Below are positions 19,161 to 27,571 of a stretch of DNA of 64,000 nt, in pieces. Numbering within the stretch: the first letter of the stretch is position 1; each line of letters begins with the position of its first letter. Location of the stretch: contig NZ_CAKKNB010000003.1 of the NCBI RefSeq assembly GCF_918741295.1, positions 870,668 to 934,667 of the forward strand, given 5' to 3'. The position numbers and the translations under genes were made by a program. The notes beneath the pieces are model-generated. The model was given only the letters and a program-made list of their open reading frames with translations, did no database searches and was not told the DNA's origin. This DNA comes from Aquabacterium sp. CECT 9606. Lineage in GTDB: Bacteria; Pseudomonadota; Gammaproteobacteria; Burkholderiales; Burkholderiaceae_C.

Positions 19161-19769
19161 TCATGTCAGCTCGCCCATGTGTGTGGCCACGGGGCTGTCT
19201 TCGCCATGTGCACGCCGATCCCGCAGGATCAGGAAGTCGGCAAAGGACGACAGATCGGGATGGATCGTCAGATCGGAAACCTGCTGACGCAGGTCGATCA
19301 ATTCTGTTTCGCTCATGGAGGCGGCCTGCCCGGTGCGGACCAGGTGAGGCTCGCAGCCCACCGACTGCGCCGCCAGAACGTCGCGCGGAAGGTCACCCAC
19401 CATGGGCACGCCCGCCAGGGACACGCCGAAGCGTTGCCCGATCATCTTGAACAGACCAGGCAGCGGTTTGCGGCAGGTGCACTGGTCTTCGGGCGTGTGG
19501 GGGCAGAAGAAAACGGCCTCGACCCGGCCACCATGGCGGGCCAACAATTGGTTCATCCGCGCATGCATGGCGTTCAGGGCCACCATGTCGAACAAACCGC
19601 GGCCAATGCCAGACTGGTTGGTCGCCACGACCACATGCCAGCCGGCGTGGTTGAGCCGGGCGATTGCTTCCAGCGCACCGGGCAAAGGCACCCACTCGTC
19701 CGCCGACTTGATGTAGTCGTCCCGCTCGTGATTGATGGTTCCGTCGCGGTCTAGGATGACGAGTTTCAT
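19161..19769 (-). CDS. gmhB: D-glycero-beta-D-manno-heptose-1,7-bisphosphate 7-phosphatase
   Basis: A 202-residue HAD-superfamily phosphatase of ADP-heptose synthesis for the LPS inner core. The nucleophile motif is ILDRDGTINHE, and a zinc-binding loop FFCPHTPEDQCTCRKP, characteristic of GmhB, lies about two fifths in. MVGDLPRDVLAAQ supplies the acidic motif. The ATG at 19769 has GGAG 5 nt upstream; an ATG seven codons earlier (19790) overlaps the glyS stop as ATGA and is an alternative. In many relatives plsC follows gmhB; here ygjP does. Confidence 0.92.
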   Translation of the reverse strand: MKLVILDRDGTINHERDDYIKSADEWVPLPGALEAIARLNHAGWHVVVATNQSGIGRGLFDMVALNAMHARMNQLLARHGGRVEAVFFCPHTPEDQCTCRKPLPGLFKMIGQRFGVSLAGVPMVGDLPRDVLAAQSVGCEPHLVRTGQAASMSETELIDLRQQVSDLTIHPDLSSFADFLILRDRRAHGEDSPVATHMGELT

Positions 19770-19786
19770 GCCCACTCCGAAAGGGG

Positions 19787-21919
19787 TCATGCAGCCAACC
19801 TGGACAGGTCGGCCACGCGGTTCATGGCCTGGTGCAAGGATGCCAGCAAACCGAGGCGATTGGTGCGCAATGCGGCATCTTCCGCGTTGACCATGACGCC
19901 ATCAAAAAATGCATCCACGGGCGTCTTCAGAACCGCAAGGGCCTGCAGGGAAGCGGTGTAGTCCCCTTGCTCGAAGGCGGAGACCGCCTTGGCCCCCGCG
20001 GTGGTGAGCGACTCGTACAAGGCGGCTTCGGCCGGTTCTTTCAGCAAGGAGGCATCAACCTTGGCCTCGACTGCGTCCTCGACTTTCTTGAGAATGTTGC
20101 CCACGCGCTTGTTGGCCGCGGCCAAGGAGGCGGCCTCGGGCAAGGCAGCGAAGGCACGCACCGCCGCCAGGCGCTGGCCGATGTCGGCCAGGCGCTGTGG
20201 GCGCAAGGCCAACACGGCGTCGACTTCCTGGGCGCTGTAGCCCTGTTCGCGCAGGCTGCCCGCCAGGCGGTCGTAGATGAAGTCGGTCAGGGCTGGCGTG
20301 GCATCGGTGATCTTGTCGCCGAACGAAGCGGCGGCCTGGCGCAAAGTGGGCTCCACGGCCAAAGGCAGATCGCGCTCGATCAGCATGCGGATCACGCCCA
20401 GCGCGTGGCGGCGCAATGCGAAGGGGTCTTTGTCGCCAGTGGGCAATTGGCCGATGCCGAACAGGCCCACCAAGGTCTCCAGCTTGTCGGCCAAAGCGAC
20501 GACCACACCGACCAGATCGCGGGGCAACTCATCCCCAGCGAAACGTGGCTTGTAGTGGTCTTCAATGGCTTGCGCCACCTGGTCGCCCAGGCCATCGTGG
20601 CGGGCGTAGTAGCCACCCATGATGCCCTGCAGCTCAGGGAACTCGCCCACCATGTCGGTCAAGAGATCCACCTTGGCCAGGCGCGCCGCGGTGTCGACGC
20701 TGGCGGCCAGCGATGCCTGACCCAATGATTCGACCAAGCCTCTGGCGATGGCGCGCACGCGCTCCACGCGCTCGCCTTGCGTGCCCAGCTTGCCGTGGTA
20801 CACCACCTTGGACAGGCCTGCCGCGCGGGACTCCAAGGTCTTCTTGCGGTCCTGGTCGAAGAAGAATTTGGCGTCGGCCAAACGTGGGCGCACCACGCGT
20901 TCGTTGCCGCCCACCACCGCACTGGCATCGTCGGGGCTGATGTTGCTGACGATCAGGAACTGGTTGGTCAATTTGCCGGAAGCGTCCAACAAGGGGAAGT
21001 ACTTCTGGTTGGCCTTCATGGTGAGGATCAGGCACTCTTGCGGCACTTCCAGGAAGGCGTCCTCGAAGCGGCCGGTCAGCACGTTGGGGCGCTCGACCAG
21101 GGCAGTCACCTCGTCCAGCAATGCATCGTCGTCGATGGGATGCAGGTTGGTGCCGGCCTTGCTGGCGGCCAATTTGAGCAGGCGCACGATCTCACCGCGG
21201 CGAGCCTCGAAACTGGCGATCACAGCGCCTTCCTGCGCCAACTGATCAGCGTAGGTGTCTGCGTTCTGAAGCACCACCGGGTTGACCTTCGCCTCGAAGC
21301 GATGGCCTTGGGTACTGCGGCCCGACACCAAGCCAAGGGCGCTGACGGACACCGCCTGGTCGCCATGCAAGGCCACCAGGCCATGCGCGGGACGCACAAA
21401 GTTGACACTGGTCCATCCTGGCTGGAAATCAGCGCCCGGGCCTTGCTCCAACTGGTAGTTCATCACCTTGGGGATGGGCAGCTTGGCCAGGGTCTCATCC
21501 AGGGCTTTTTGCAGGCCTTCGCTCAAGGTCGCGCCAGCCTTCACGCTGTCAAAGAACAAGGCTTCGGCCTTGCCATCGGGCAGGCGCTTCAAGCTGGCAA
21601 CGGCCTCAGGGCCCGCGCCCAGCGCCGAAAGACGCTTTAGCAGGGCCGGCGTGGCCTGGCCTTCGGCGTTCAAGCCAACGCTCACCGGCATCAGCTTTTG
21701 CTGCACGGCTTGGTCGGCGGCCTTGGCCAGCACTTTGGTCACATGCACGGCCAGGCGGCGAGGCGACGCGAATGCCGTGACCACCGAATCGCCACCTGCC
21801 AAGCCTTGCGATTTCAGGCTTTCGGCCAGCACCTGGGCAAAGGATTCGCCCAACTTTTTGAGCGCTTTGGGAGGCAACTCTTCAACGAACAACTCAACGA
21901 GCAAATTGGAAGCGCTCAT
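19787..21919 (-). CDS. glyS: Glycyl-tRNA synthetase beta subunit
   Basis: A 710-residue beta chain of the heterotetrameric bacterial glycyl-tRNA synthetase, containing the tRNA-binding and anticodon-binding parts. It starts MSASNLLVELFVEELPPKAL, the family N-terminus, and contains PRRLAVHV, DKLETLVGLFGIGQLPTGDK and DPFALRRHALGVIRML. Its ATG follows the glyQ stop by 2 nt and its stop overlaps the possible first ATG of gmhB. Full length. Confidence 0.96.
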   Translation of the reverse strand: MSASNLLVELFVEELPPKALKKLGESFAQVLAESLKSQGLAGGDSVVTAFASPRRLAVHVTKVLAKAADQAVQQKLMPVSVGLNAEGQATPALLKRLSALGAGPEAVASLKRLPDGKAEALFFDSVKAGATLSEGLQKALDETLAKLPIPKVMNYQLEQGPGADFQPGWTSVNFVRPAHGLVALHGDQAVSVSALGLVSGRSTQGHRFEAKVNPVVLQNADTYADQLAQEGAVIASFEARRGEIVRLLKLAASKAGTNLHPIDDDALLDEVTALVERPNVLTGRFEDAFLEVPQECLILTMKANQKYFPLLDASGKLTNQFLIVSNISPDDASAVVGGNERVVRPRLADAKFFFDQDRKKTLESRAAGLSKVVYHGKLGTQGERVERVRAIARGLVESLGQASLAASVDTAARLAKVDLLTDMVGEFPELQGIMGGYYARHDGLGDQVAQAIEDHYKPRFAGDELPRDLVGVVVALADKLETLVGLFGIGQLPTGDKDPFALRRHALGVIRMLIERDLPLAVEPTLRQAAASFGDKITDATPALTDFIYDRLAGSLREQGYSAQEVDAVLALRPQRLADIGQRLAAVRAFAALPEAASLAAANKRVGNILKKVEDAVEAKVDASLLKEPAEAALYESLTTAGAKAVSAFEQGDYTASLQALAVLKTPVDAFFDGVMVNAEDAALRTNRLGLLASLHQAMNRVADLSRLAA

Positions 21920-21921
21920 GC

Positions 21922-22878
21922 TCAGGCGGCTTTCTTTTCTAATTGTGCAAGGACCTCTTGCGCCCAGGCTTTGGGGGCCATGGGAAAGCCCAGACGGGCA
22001 CGGCTGTCGAGGTAGGCCTGGGCCACGCTGCGGGCCAGGTTGCGGATGCGGCCGATGTAGGCAGCACGCTCGGTCACGGAAATGGCGCCACGTGCGTCCA
22101 GCAGGTTGAAGCTGTGCGCTGCCTTGAGCACCTGCTCATAGGCGGGCAAGGCCAAATGTTGTTCGATCAGGTACTTGGCCTGCGTTTCATAGTTGGTGAA
22201 GGCACCCAGCAGGAACTCGACGTTGCTGTGCTCGAAGTTGTAGGTGGATTGCTCGACCTCGTTCTGGTGGAACACATCACCGTACTTCAGCGTGCGCTGC
22301 ACTTTCACGCCATCGGGGCCCACTTCTTCCCAACTGGTCCAGACCAGGTCATAGACGTTTTCAACGCCTTGCAGGTACATGGCCAGGCGCTCCAGGCCGT
22401 AAGTGATCTCGCCTGTCAAAGGCTTGCAATCGATGCCGCCCACTTGCTGGAAATAGGTGAATTGCGTCACCTCCATGCCATTGAGCCAGACTTCCCAGCC
22501 CAGGCCCCATGCGCCCAAGGTCGGGTTCTCCCAGTCGTCTTCAACAAAGCGGACGTCGTTCTTCTTCAAGTCAAAACCCACGGCCTCCAAAGAGCCGAGG
22601 TACAGCTCCAGGATGTTGGAAGGCGCCGGCTTGAGCACGACCTGGAACTGGTAGTAATGCTGCAGGCGGTTGGGGTTCTCGCCAAAGCGTCCATCCTTGG
22701 GGCGGCGGCTGGGCTGCACATAGGCCGCGCGCCAAGGCTCCGGACCCAGTGCGCGCAAGAAAGTGGCGGTGTGGCTGGTGCCGGCGCCCACTTCCATGTC
22801 ATAGGGTTGCAGCAAAGCGCAGCCCTGGGCATCCCAGTAGCTTTGAAGGCGCAAGATCAATTGCTGGAAGGTCAGCAT
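21922..22878 (-). CDS. glyQ: Glycyl-tRNA synthetase alpha subunit
   Basis: A 318-residue class II catalytic subunit of the alpha2beta2 glycyl-tRNA synthetase. It starts [20 protein letters not shown] and shows the typical segments [40 protein letters not shown] and [13 protein letters not shown]. The next gene is glyS at 2-nt distance, and upstream is lnt with a 53-nt gap. All expected active-site segments are present. Confidence 0.96.
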   Translation of the reverse strand: MLTFQQLILRLQSYWDAQGCALLQPYDMEVGAGTSHTATFLRALGPEPWRAAYVQPSRRPKDGRFGENPNRLQHYYQFQVVLKPAPSNILELYLGSLEAVGFDLKKNDVRFVEDDWENPTLGAWGLGWEVWLNGMEVTQFTYFQQVGGIDCKPLTGEITYGLERLAMYLQGVENVYDLVWTSWEEVGPDGVKVQRTLKYGDVFHQNEVEQSTYNFEHSNVEFLLGAFTNYETQAKYLIEQHLALPAYEQVLKAAHSFNLLDARGAISVTERAAYIGRIRNLARSVAQAYLDSRARLGFPMAPKAWAQEVLAQLEKKAA

Positions 22879-22931
22879 GGTATTTTTCAGGTCAGAGGGG
22901 GAGCATCAACAAGTGACGCGAATGCCCGATT

Positions 22932-24530
22932 CTAAAGACTCGCGGCGGCACCCCGCGAACGGCGCCTCAAGGCCAGCACGGCCAGGCTCGCCAAAGCCAC
23001 CATCGGCCACAAACCGAAACGCCCTGCCCACTCGGCATAAGGCGTGTTGCCTGCACGTCCCTGGACCGATGCCGCCAAGGCACCGCGGGTGTTGGTAGGC
23101 AAGGCGGCGGTCACCTTGGCAGTGTGGTCAATCACGACCGTGGCGCCGGTATTGGTGGCCCGGATGGTGGGCAATTGGAACTCCAGCGACCGCATGCGGG
23201 CGATCTGCAAATGCTGGTAAATGGCCACGGTGTCACCGAACCAAGCGAGGTTGCTCACATTGGCAAACAGCGTTGGGGCGGGCTGCTCAGGCGCCACGAA
23301 GCGCTGGGCCAACTCTTCGCCAAACAAATCTTCGTAGCAGATGGTAGGCGCGATCCATTGGCCTTTGACGCCGAACGACGGCGCAGCACGGGGGCCCCGG
23401 GTGAAATCGCCCAAAGGCATGTTCATCATCTGCACGAACCAGTGGAAGCCCAGTGGAATGAACTCGCCAAAAGGCACCAGATGATGCTTGTTGTAGCGGT
23501 AAAAGCCATCAGGCAAGGCCTTGGTGGCCGACGACAAGCCCACCACGGAGTTGGTGTAACCCTTCTCGAAACTGCCCAGCGGAACCCCGATCAAAGCGGC
23601 CCGATCGCCTTCATGGAATGCGCCGGCCAGCTCAGCCCAATAGCCATCGGGCATCTGGTCAGGCAGCAAAGGAATCGCCGTCTCGGGCGCCACCACCAGG
23701 TCGCCACGCGCCGCCAACAATTGCTGCGCGTGCCAGACCAGTTGGTCAATCAGATGCGATTGCGCGAACTTCTCGTCTTGAGGAATGTTGCCTTGCAACA
23801 AGGTCACCGACAAAGGGGCACCATGAACGCGAGTGAAGGCATTCGCTGGCCGCCCATCGACAAAATGCAAGCCGCCCAAGACGAGCACCAAGACCGACGA
23901 ACTGGCCAACAATGACCGCAGCCTGGGCGCGGACAGCACCACCCAGGACAACATCAACACCCACGCCGCCCCCATGGCATAGACGCCAACCCAGGGCGCC
24001 AGGACGGCCAATGGAGAGTCCACCAAGGCGTAACCGCTGGCGGCCCACGGAAAACCGGTGAATATGCACCCCCTGATCCACTCGGCCAGCCACCAAAGTG
24101 CCGCCAGCAAGACACCATCCGAGAGCCAGGCGCCACGCCGCCAACCCACCCAGGCTGCGGCCATCAACGCCATGAAGCTCGACAAGGCGGCACAAAGGGC
24201 CAACACCGCCAAGCCCGCGATCCAGGCCGGCAAGCCCCCAAATTTGTTCAGGCTCACGAACATCCACCCGGTGCCACTGACCAGCCAGACCGTGCCAAAC
24301 AAGGCGCCACATTGGGTAGCCAGCGCGACCGACGTCAAACCCCGAAGAACAGCGACAAAAGCGGCCACCGCCAGCGACAGCAACAGGGTCGGCCAAGCCG
24401 CCCCCCAAACCGCAAGCCAAGGAGAAAAAGCCCCCGCCACACAGGCCCCGGCCAGCATGGATGAGCACAACGCCCAGCCCGCACGCAATCCGCCCGGAAC
24501 GGCCCGGGCACCTGAAACCAGCGTTGTCAC
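22932..24530 (-). CDS. lnt: Apolipoprotein N-acyltransferase Lnt
   Basis: A 532-residue inner-membrane enzyme that adds the third acyl chain to lipoproteins. Six or more N-terminal membrane helices are followed by a nitrilase-like domain with the Glu-Lys-Cys triad in VVAPETAIPLLPDQ (E), YNKHHLVPFGEF (K) and TICYEDLFGEE (C). The start is a GTG only 2 nt after the corC stop, so coupling is likely. The gene serves the two Bam lipoproteins and PilW encoded in this window, among others. A final membrane helix with RRRSRG ends the protein. Confidence 0.95.
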   Translation of the reverse strand: MTTLVSGARAVPGGLRAGWALCSSMLAGACVAGAFSPWLAVWGAAWPTLLLSLAVAAFVAVLRGLTSVALATQCGALFGTVWLVSGTGWMFVSLNKFGGLPAWIAGLAVLALCAALSSFMALMAAAWVGWRRGAWLSDGVLLAALWWLAEWIRGCIFTGFPWAASGYALVDSPLAVLAPWVGVYAMGAAWVLMLSWVVLSAPRLRSLLASSSVLVLVLGGLHFVDGRPANAFTRVHGAPLSVTLLQGNIPQDEKFAQSHLIDQLVWHAQQLLAARGDLVVAPETAIPLLPDQMPDGYWAELAGAFHEGDRAALIGVPLGSFEKGYTNSVVGLSSATKALPDGFYRYNKHHLVPFGEFIPLGFHWFVQMMNMPLGDFTRGPRAAPSFGVKGQWIAPTICYEDLFGEELAQRFVAPEQPAPTLFANVSNLAWFGDTVAIYQHLQIARMRSLEFQLPTIRATNTGATVVIDHTAKVTAALPTNTRGALAASVQGRAGNTPYAEWAGRFGLWPMVALASLAVLALRRRSRGAAASL

Positions 24531-24532
24531 AG

Positions 24533-25438
24533 TCAGGATCCGCTCATTTCAGCGGCATCGGGTGCGCGCGTGACCTTGAACCAGCGCACCGCACCACCCC
24601 TGGCCAACATGACCGAAAATCTAAGTCCAGCCACCTCGACAGCCTCCCCTCGGCGCGGCACCCGGCCCAGTTCGTGGGCCACGAAACCACCGATCGTGTC
24701 GAAATCGTCCATCGGCAAATGAATCCCGAAAGCCTGGTTCACAGCCTCGATCTCAGCGTCGCCAGCCACCCGTTGGCTGCCATCGGCCAACGTGAAGATG
24801 CCGCTGTCGCTCTCGCCCACGTCAAATTCGTCCTCGATCTCGCCGACGATTTCTTCCAGCACATCCTCGATGGTGATCAGGCCGGCGGTTTTGCCGAATT
24901 CGTCGATCACGATGGCCATGTGACTGCGGTTGGCGCGAAAGTCGCGGAGCAACTCGTTCAACCCCTTGGATTCGGGCACGAACACCGGGGGCCGCAACAA
25001 AGTGCGCAGGTTCAACTCCGGGGCCCGCTGCAGCTTGAGCAAATCCTTGGTCATGAGCACGCCGATGATGTTTTCACGGCTGCCTTCAAACACCGGAAAA
25101 CGCGAGTGCCCGGCATCAATCACCTGGTTGAGCAGATCTTCGTAGGGGGCGTTGATGTCGAGCAAATCCATGCGCTTGACGGCGACCATCACATCGCCGG
25201 CGCTCATCCCGGCCATGCGGATCACCCCTTCCAGCATCACGCGGGATTCAGGTTCGATCAACTCCCGCTGTTCGGCGGTGGCGAGCGATTCAATCAGCTC
25301 ATCGGTGGAATCCGGACCAGGCGAGATGAATTCAACCAGCCGCTCAAAAAGACTGCGACGGTCTTTTTCACGGTCATGTTGTTGCAGGAAGGCGGTTCTG
25401 TCGGCTTTGGTGGGCCGACTCTGGGAAGGTTCGGACAC
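24533..25438 (-). CDS. corC: CorC/HlyC-type CBS-domain protein
   Basis: A cytosolic protein of about 301 residues with two CBS domains (DVMVAVKRMDLLDINAPYED and LLRDFRANRSHMAIVIDEFG) followed by a CorC_HlyC transporter-associated domain (LGRVPRRGEAVEVAGLRFSV). In enteric bacteria CorC is linked to magnesium/cobalt efflux. Its place directly before lnt matches the ybeX-lnt order. The start is uncertain: GTG at 25438 (VSEPSQSRPTKADRTAFLQQ) fits the family best, but it lacks a Shine-Dalgarno; another GTG at 25504 is in frame. Confidence 0.9.
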   Translation of the reverse strand: MSEPSQSRPTKADRTAFLQQHDREKDRRSLFERLVEFISPGPDSTDELIESLATAEQRELIEPESRVMLEGVIRMAGMSAGDVMVAVKRMDLLDINAPYEDLLNQVIDAGHSRFPVFEGSRENIIGVLMTKDLLKLQRAPELNLRTLLRPPVFVPESKGLNELLRDFRANRSHMAIVIDEFGKTAGLITIEDVLEEIVGEIEDEFDVGESDSGIFTLADGSQRVAGDAEIEAVNQAFGIHLPMDDFDTIGGFVAHELGRVPRRGEAVEVAGLRFSVMLARGGAVRWFKVTRAPDAAEMSGS

Positions 25439-25507
25439 GGCAGGGGTGTCTTGGTGGCGATGTTGCAAGAATACCCGATCAAGATCGCGATTGTGCAACC
25501 CCACCGC

Positions 25508-25536
25508 TTCAAAGCCTTGGCAGCCGGGGCTACACT
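25508..25536 (+). promoter_or_regulatory. Candidate leaderless promoter of the CobW gene
   Basis: TTCAAA (25508-25513; 4/6) and TACACT (25531-25536; 4/6) are 17 nt apart. Only six bases separate TACACT from the ATG at 25543, so transcription would start at or within a base or two of the start codon. No spaced Shine-Dalgarno is present. I saw no Zur-like palindrome in the 104-nt gap. Confidence 0.42.
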
Positions 25537-25542
25537 CTCAGG

Positions 25543-26583
25543 ATGAGCTTGATACCTGTCACCATCCTTACCGGTTTCTTGGGCAGTGGAAAAACCACTT
25601 TGCTCAAGCGCATCCTGACCGAAGCACACGGTCAGAAGATCGCCGTCATCGAAAACGAATTCGGTGAAGAAAACATCGACAACGACATCCTGGTGGCCGA
25701 CACCAAGGAGCAGATCATCCAGATGAACAATGGCTGTATCTGTTGCACCATCCGGGAAGATCTGCGCGCCACCCTGACCGACCTGGCCGCCAAGAAACGC
25801 GACGGCAGCCTGAAGTTCGACCGGGTCGTCATCGAGACCACCGGCCTGGCCGATCCCGGCCCCGTGGCGCAGACCTTCTTCATGGACGACGAGATCGCGG
25901 AGATCTACCTGCTGGACGCCATCGTCACCCTGGTCGATGCCAAGCACGGCCAGACCCAGCTTGACCAGCGCCAGGAAGCCCAGCGCCAGGCCGGTTTCGC
26001 CGACCAGATCTTCATCAGCAAGACCGACCTGGTCACCACGGCCGAAGCCGACGACCTGTCACACCGTCTCAAGCACATCAACCCACGCGCGCCTCAGCAA
26101 CGGGTGCATTTTGGCGAAGTACCCCTGGGCAATGTGTTCGATTTGCGCGGCTTCAACCTCAATGCCAAGCTGGAAATCGATCCCAGCTTCCTGACAGACG
26201 ACGCGCATGACCACGGTCACCACGACCACGGCCATGATCACGTGCACGACGAGCACTGCGATCACCCGCACCACCACAAGCACGACGACGATGTGAAATC
26301 CTTCGTCTACAAATCCACTCGCCCTTTCAACCCCAGCAAGCTTGAAGACTTTCTCGGGTCGATGGTGCAGATCTATGGCCCGCGCATGCTGCGCTATAAA
26401 GGCGTCTTGAACGTCGTTGGCATGGACCGCAAGGTGATTTTCCAGGGTGTTCACCAGTTGATGGGCAGCGATGTAGGCCCCAAATGGTCACCCGGCGAAG
26501 ACAAAACCAGCAAAATGGTCTTCATCGGCATCGATTTGCCCCAAGACCTGTTCCGCACAGGCCTTGAACAGTGCCTGGCTTGA
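25543..26583 (+). CDS. CobW/COG0523-family GTPase, putative metal chaperone
   Basis: A 346-residue G3E-family GTPase. Walker A is GFLGSGKTT (about residues 11-19), followed by ENEFGEENID, the metal-binding CICC motif in NNGCICCTIRED, and SKTDLVTTAE as the guanine-specificity motif. Near residues 220-251 is a His/Asp-rich stretch with 14 histidines, then a CobW C-terminal domain. Such His-rich members are usually associated with zinc delivery or storage rather than cobalamin synthesis. The gene starts a plus-strand run with dksA 150 nt downstream. The exact client protein cannot be inferred. Confidence 0.9.
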   Translation: MSLIPVTILTGFLGSGKTTLLKRILTEAHGQKIAVIENEFGEENIDNDILVADTKEQIIQMNNGCICCTIREDLRATLTDLAAKKRDGSLKFDRVVIETTGLADPGPVAQTFFMDDEIAEIYLLDAIVTLVDAKHGQTQLDQRQEAQRQAGFADQIFISKTDLVTTAEADDLSHRLKHINPRAPQQRVHFGEVPLGNVFDLRGFNLNAKLEIDPSFLTDDAHDHGHHDHGHDHVHDEHCDHPHHHKHDDDVKSFVYKSTRPFNPSKLEDFLGSMVQIYGPRMLRYKGVLNVVGMDRKVIFQGVHQLMGSDVGPKWSPGEDKTSKMVFIGIDLPQDLFRTGLEQCLA

Positions 26584-26635
26584 GGGGCAGATGGGGCCGA
26601 GGGATAGTCTGGTGAAGTTGAGCTAGGAGCCTCGC

Positions 26636-26641
26636 TACAAT
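26636..26641 (+). promoter_or_regulatory. -10 element for dksA
   Basis: GCTACAATCC contains TACAAT about 94 nt before the dksA GTG, the only good -10 in the cobW-dksA gap. No -35 close to consensus is found at 16-18 nt. The same GCTACAAT context occurs before lepA in this window. Confidence 0.35.
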
Positions 26642-26734
26642 CCGCGCGCCTTCATTCATGCCCTGATTGCCAAAAAGCAGCACAACCAAGGCGATGGAGC
26701 CATTAGCTGGCCATGCGTCTCTTAGGAGGATCCT

Positions 26735-27523
26735 GTGACGAAAGCATCTGACAAGCCCTCGACCAAATCGAGCGCCACCGCCCCCGCCAAAACGGCCAAG
26801 GCGGTCAAGGACACGCCGGTCAAAGCCGCTGCCAGCAAGCCCGTCGCCAAGGCCCCTCCTCAACATGCTTCGCCGACTTCCGCCAAAAAAGAGACTCCCG
26901 CCACCAAGAAAACCAGCACGGTGACCACAGCCAAACCGGCTCCATCCCCTGCTCCCGCTCAAGCTTCCCCTAAAACGGTCGAAGCTGCCGTAGTGGCCAA
27001 ACCCGTGGCCCCGGCACGTTCACCGTCCAAAATCAGTACCCCAGATCACATGTCTACTACCGCAACCAAGGTTGACAGCAAGCTCGCCAACGCGTGGAAA
27101 ACCAAAGCCGGCCGGGACCTCACCGAGCCCGAGCTGATGGCCATGCCAGACTCCGAGTACATGAATGAAAAGCAATTGGACTTTTTCCGTGGTCGCCTGA
27201 CCGTGCTGAAAGACGACCTGCTGTCCAACGCCGGCGAAACCACCGAACACCTGCGTGAAGACACCTCCATCGTCCCCGATCCGGCCGACCGCGCCACCAT
27301 CGAGGAAGAGCATGCCCTGGAACTGCGCACCCGCGATCGCGAACGCAAGCTCCTCAAGAAAATCTCCCAAGCGCTGACTCGCCTGGATTCTGGCGAATAT
27401 GGTTACTGCGACGAAACTGGTGAGCCCATCGGCCTGGGCCGCCTGATCGCCCGCCCAACCGCCACCTTGTCGCTGGAAGCCCAACAGCGCCGCGAGCTCA
27501 AGCAAAAGATGTTCGGTGACTGA
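26735..27523 (+). CDS. dksA: RNA polymerase-binding regulator DksA with long basic N-terminal tail
   Basis: A 262-residue DksA. The GTG at 26735 is supported by AGGAGGA (26724-26730) 4 nt upstream, so the N-terminal ~105 residues, very rich in Lys, Ala, Pro and Thr, appear to be translated. The DksA core follows (MPDSEYMNEKQLDFFRGRL), with the coiled-coil tip motif DPADRAT that acts in the RNA polymerase secondary channel. In the zinc-finger region only one of the four cysteines remains (Cys225, YCDETGEPIG...TATLSLEAQ), so zinc binding by the usual site is unlikely. An in-frame ATG at 27050 would yield the canonical ~157-residue form but has no Shine-Dalgarno. DksA acts with ppGpp in the stringent response. 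Confidence 0.93.
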   Translation: MTKASDKPSTKSSATAPAKTAKAVKDTPVKAAASKPVAKAPPQHASPTSAKKETPATKKTSTVTTAKPAPSPAPAQASPKTVEAAVVAKPVAPARSPSKISTPDHMSTTATKVDSKLANAWKTKAGRDLTEPELMAMPDSEYMNEKQLDFFRGRLTVLKDDLLSNAGETTEHLREDTSIVPDPADRATIEEEHALELRTRDRERKLLKKISQALTRLDSGEYGYCDETGEPIGLGRLIARPTATLSLEAQQRRELKQKMFGD

Positions 27524-27571
27524 TCTGCTGCTGCGCACCCTCACTTCTATGCCCTATTTCGGCCTGCGATC

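Noticed and set aside
25439-25542. Zur-type operator before the CobW gene
   Set aside because: No AT-rich palindrome of the Zur type is visible in the 104-nt gap.
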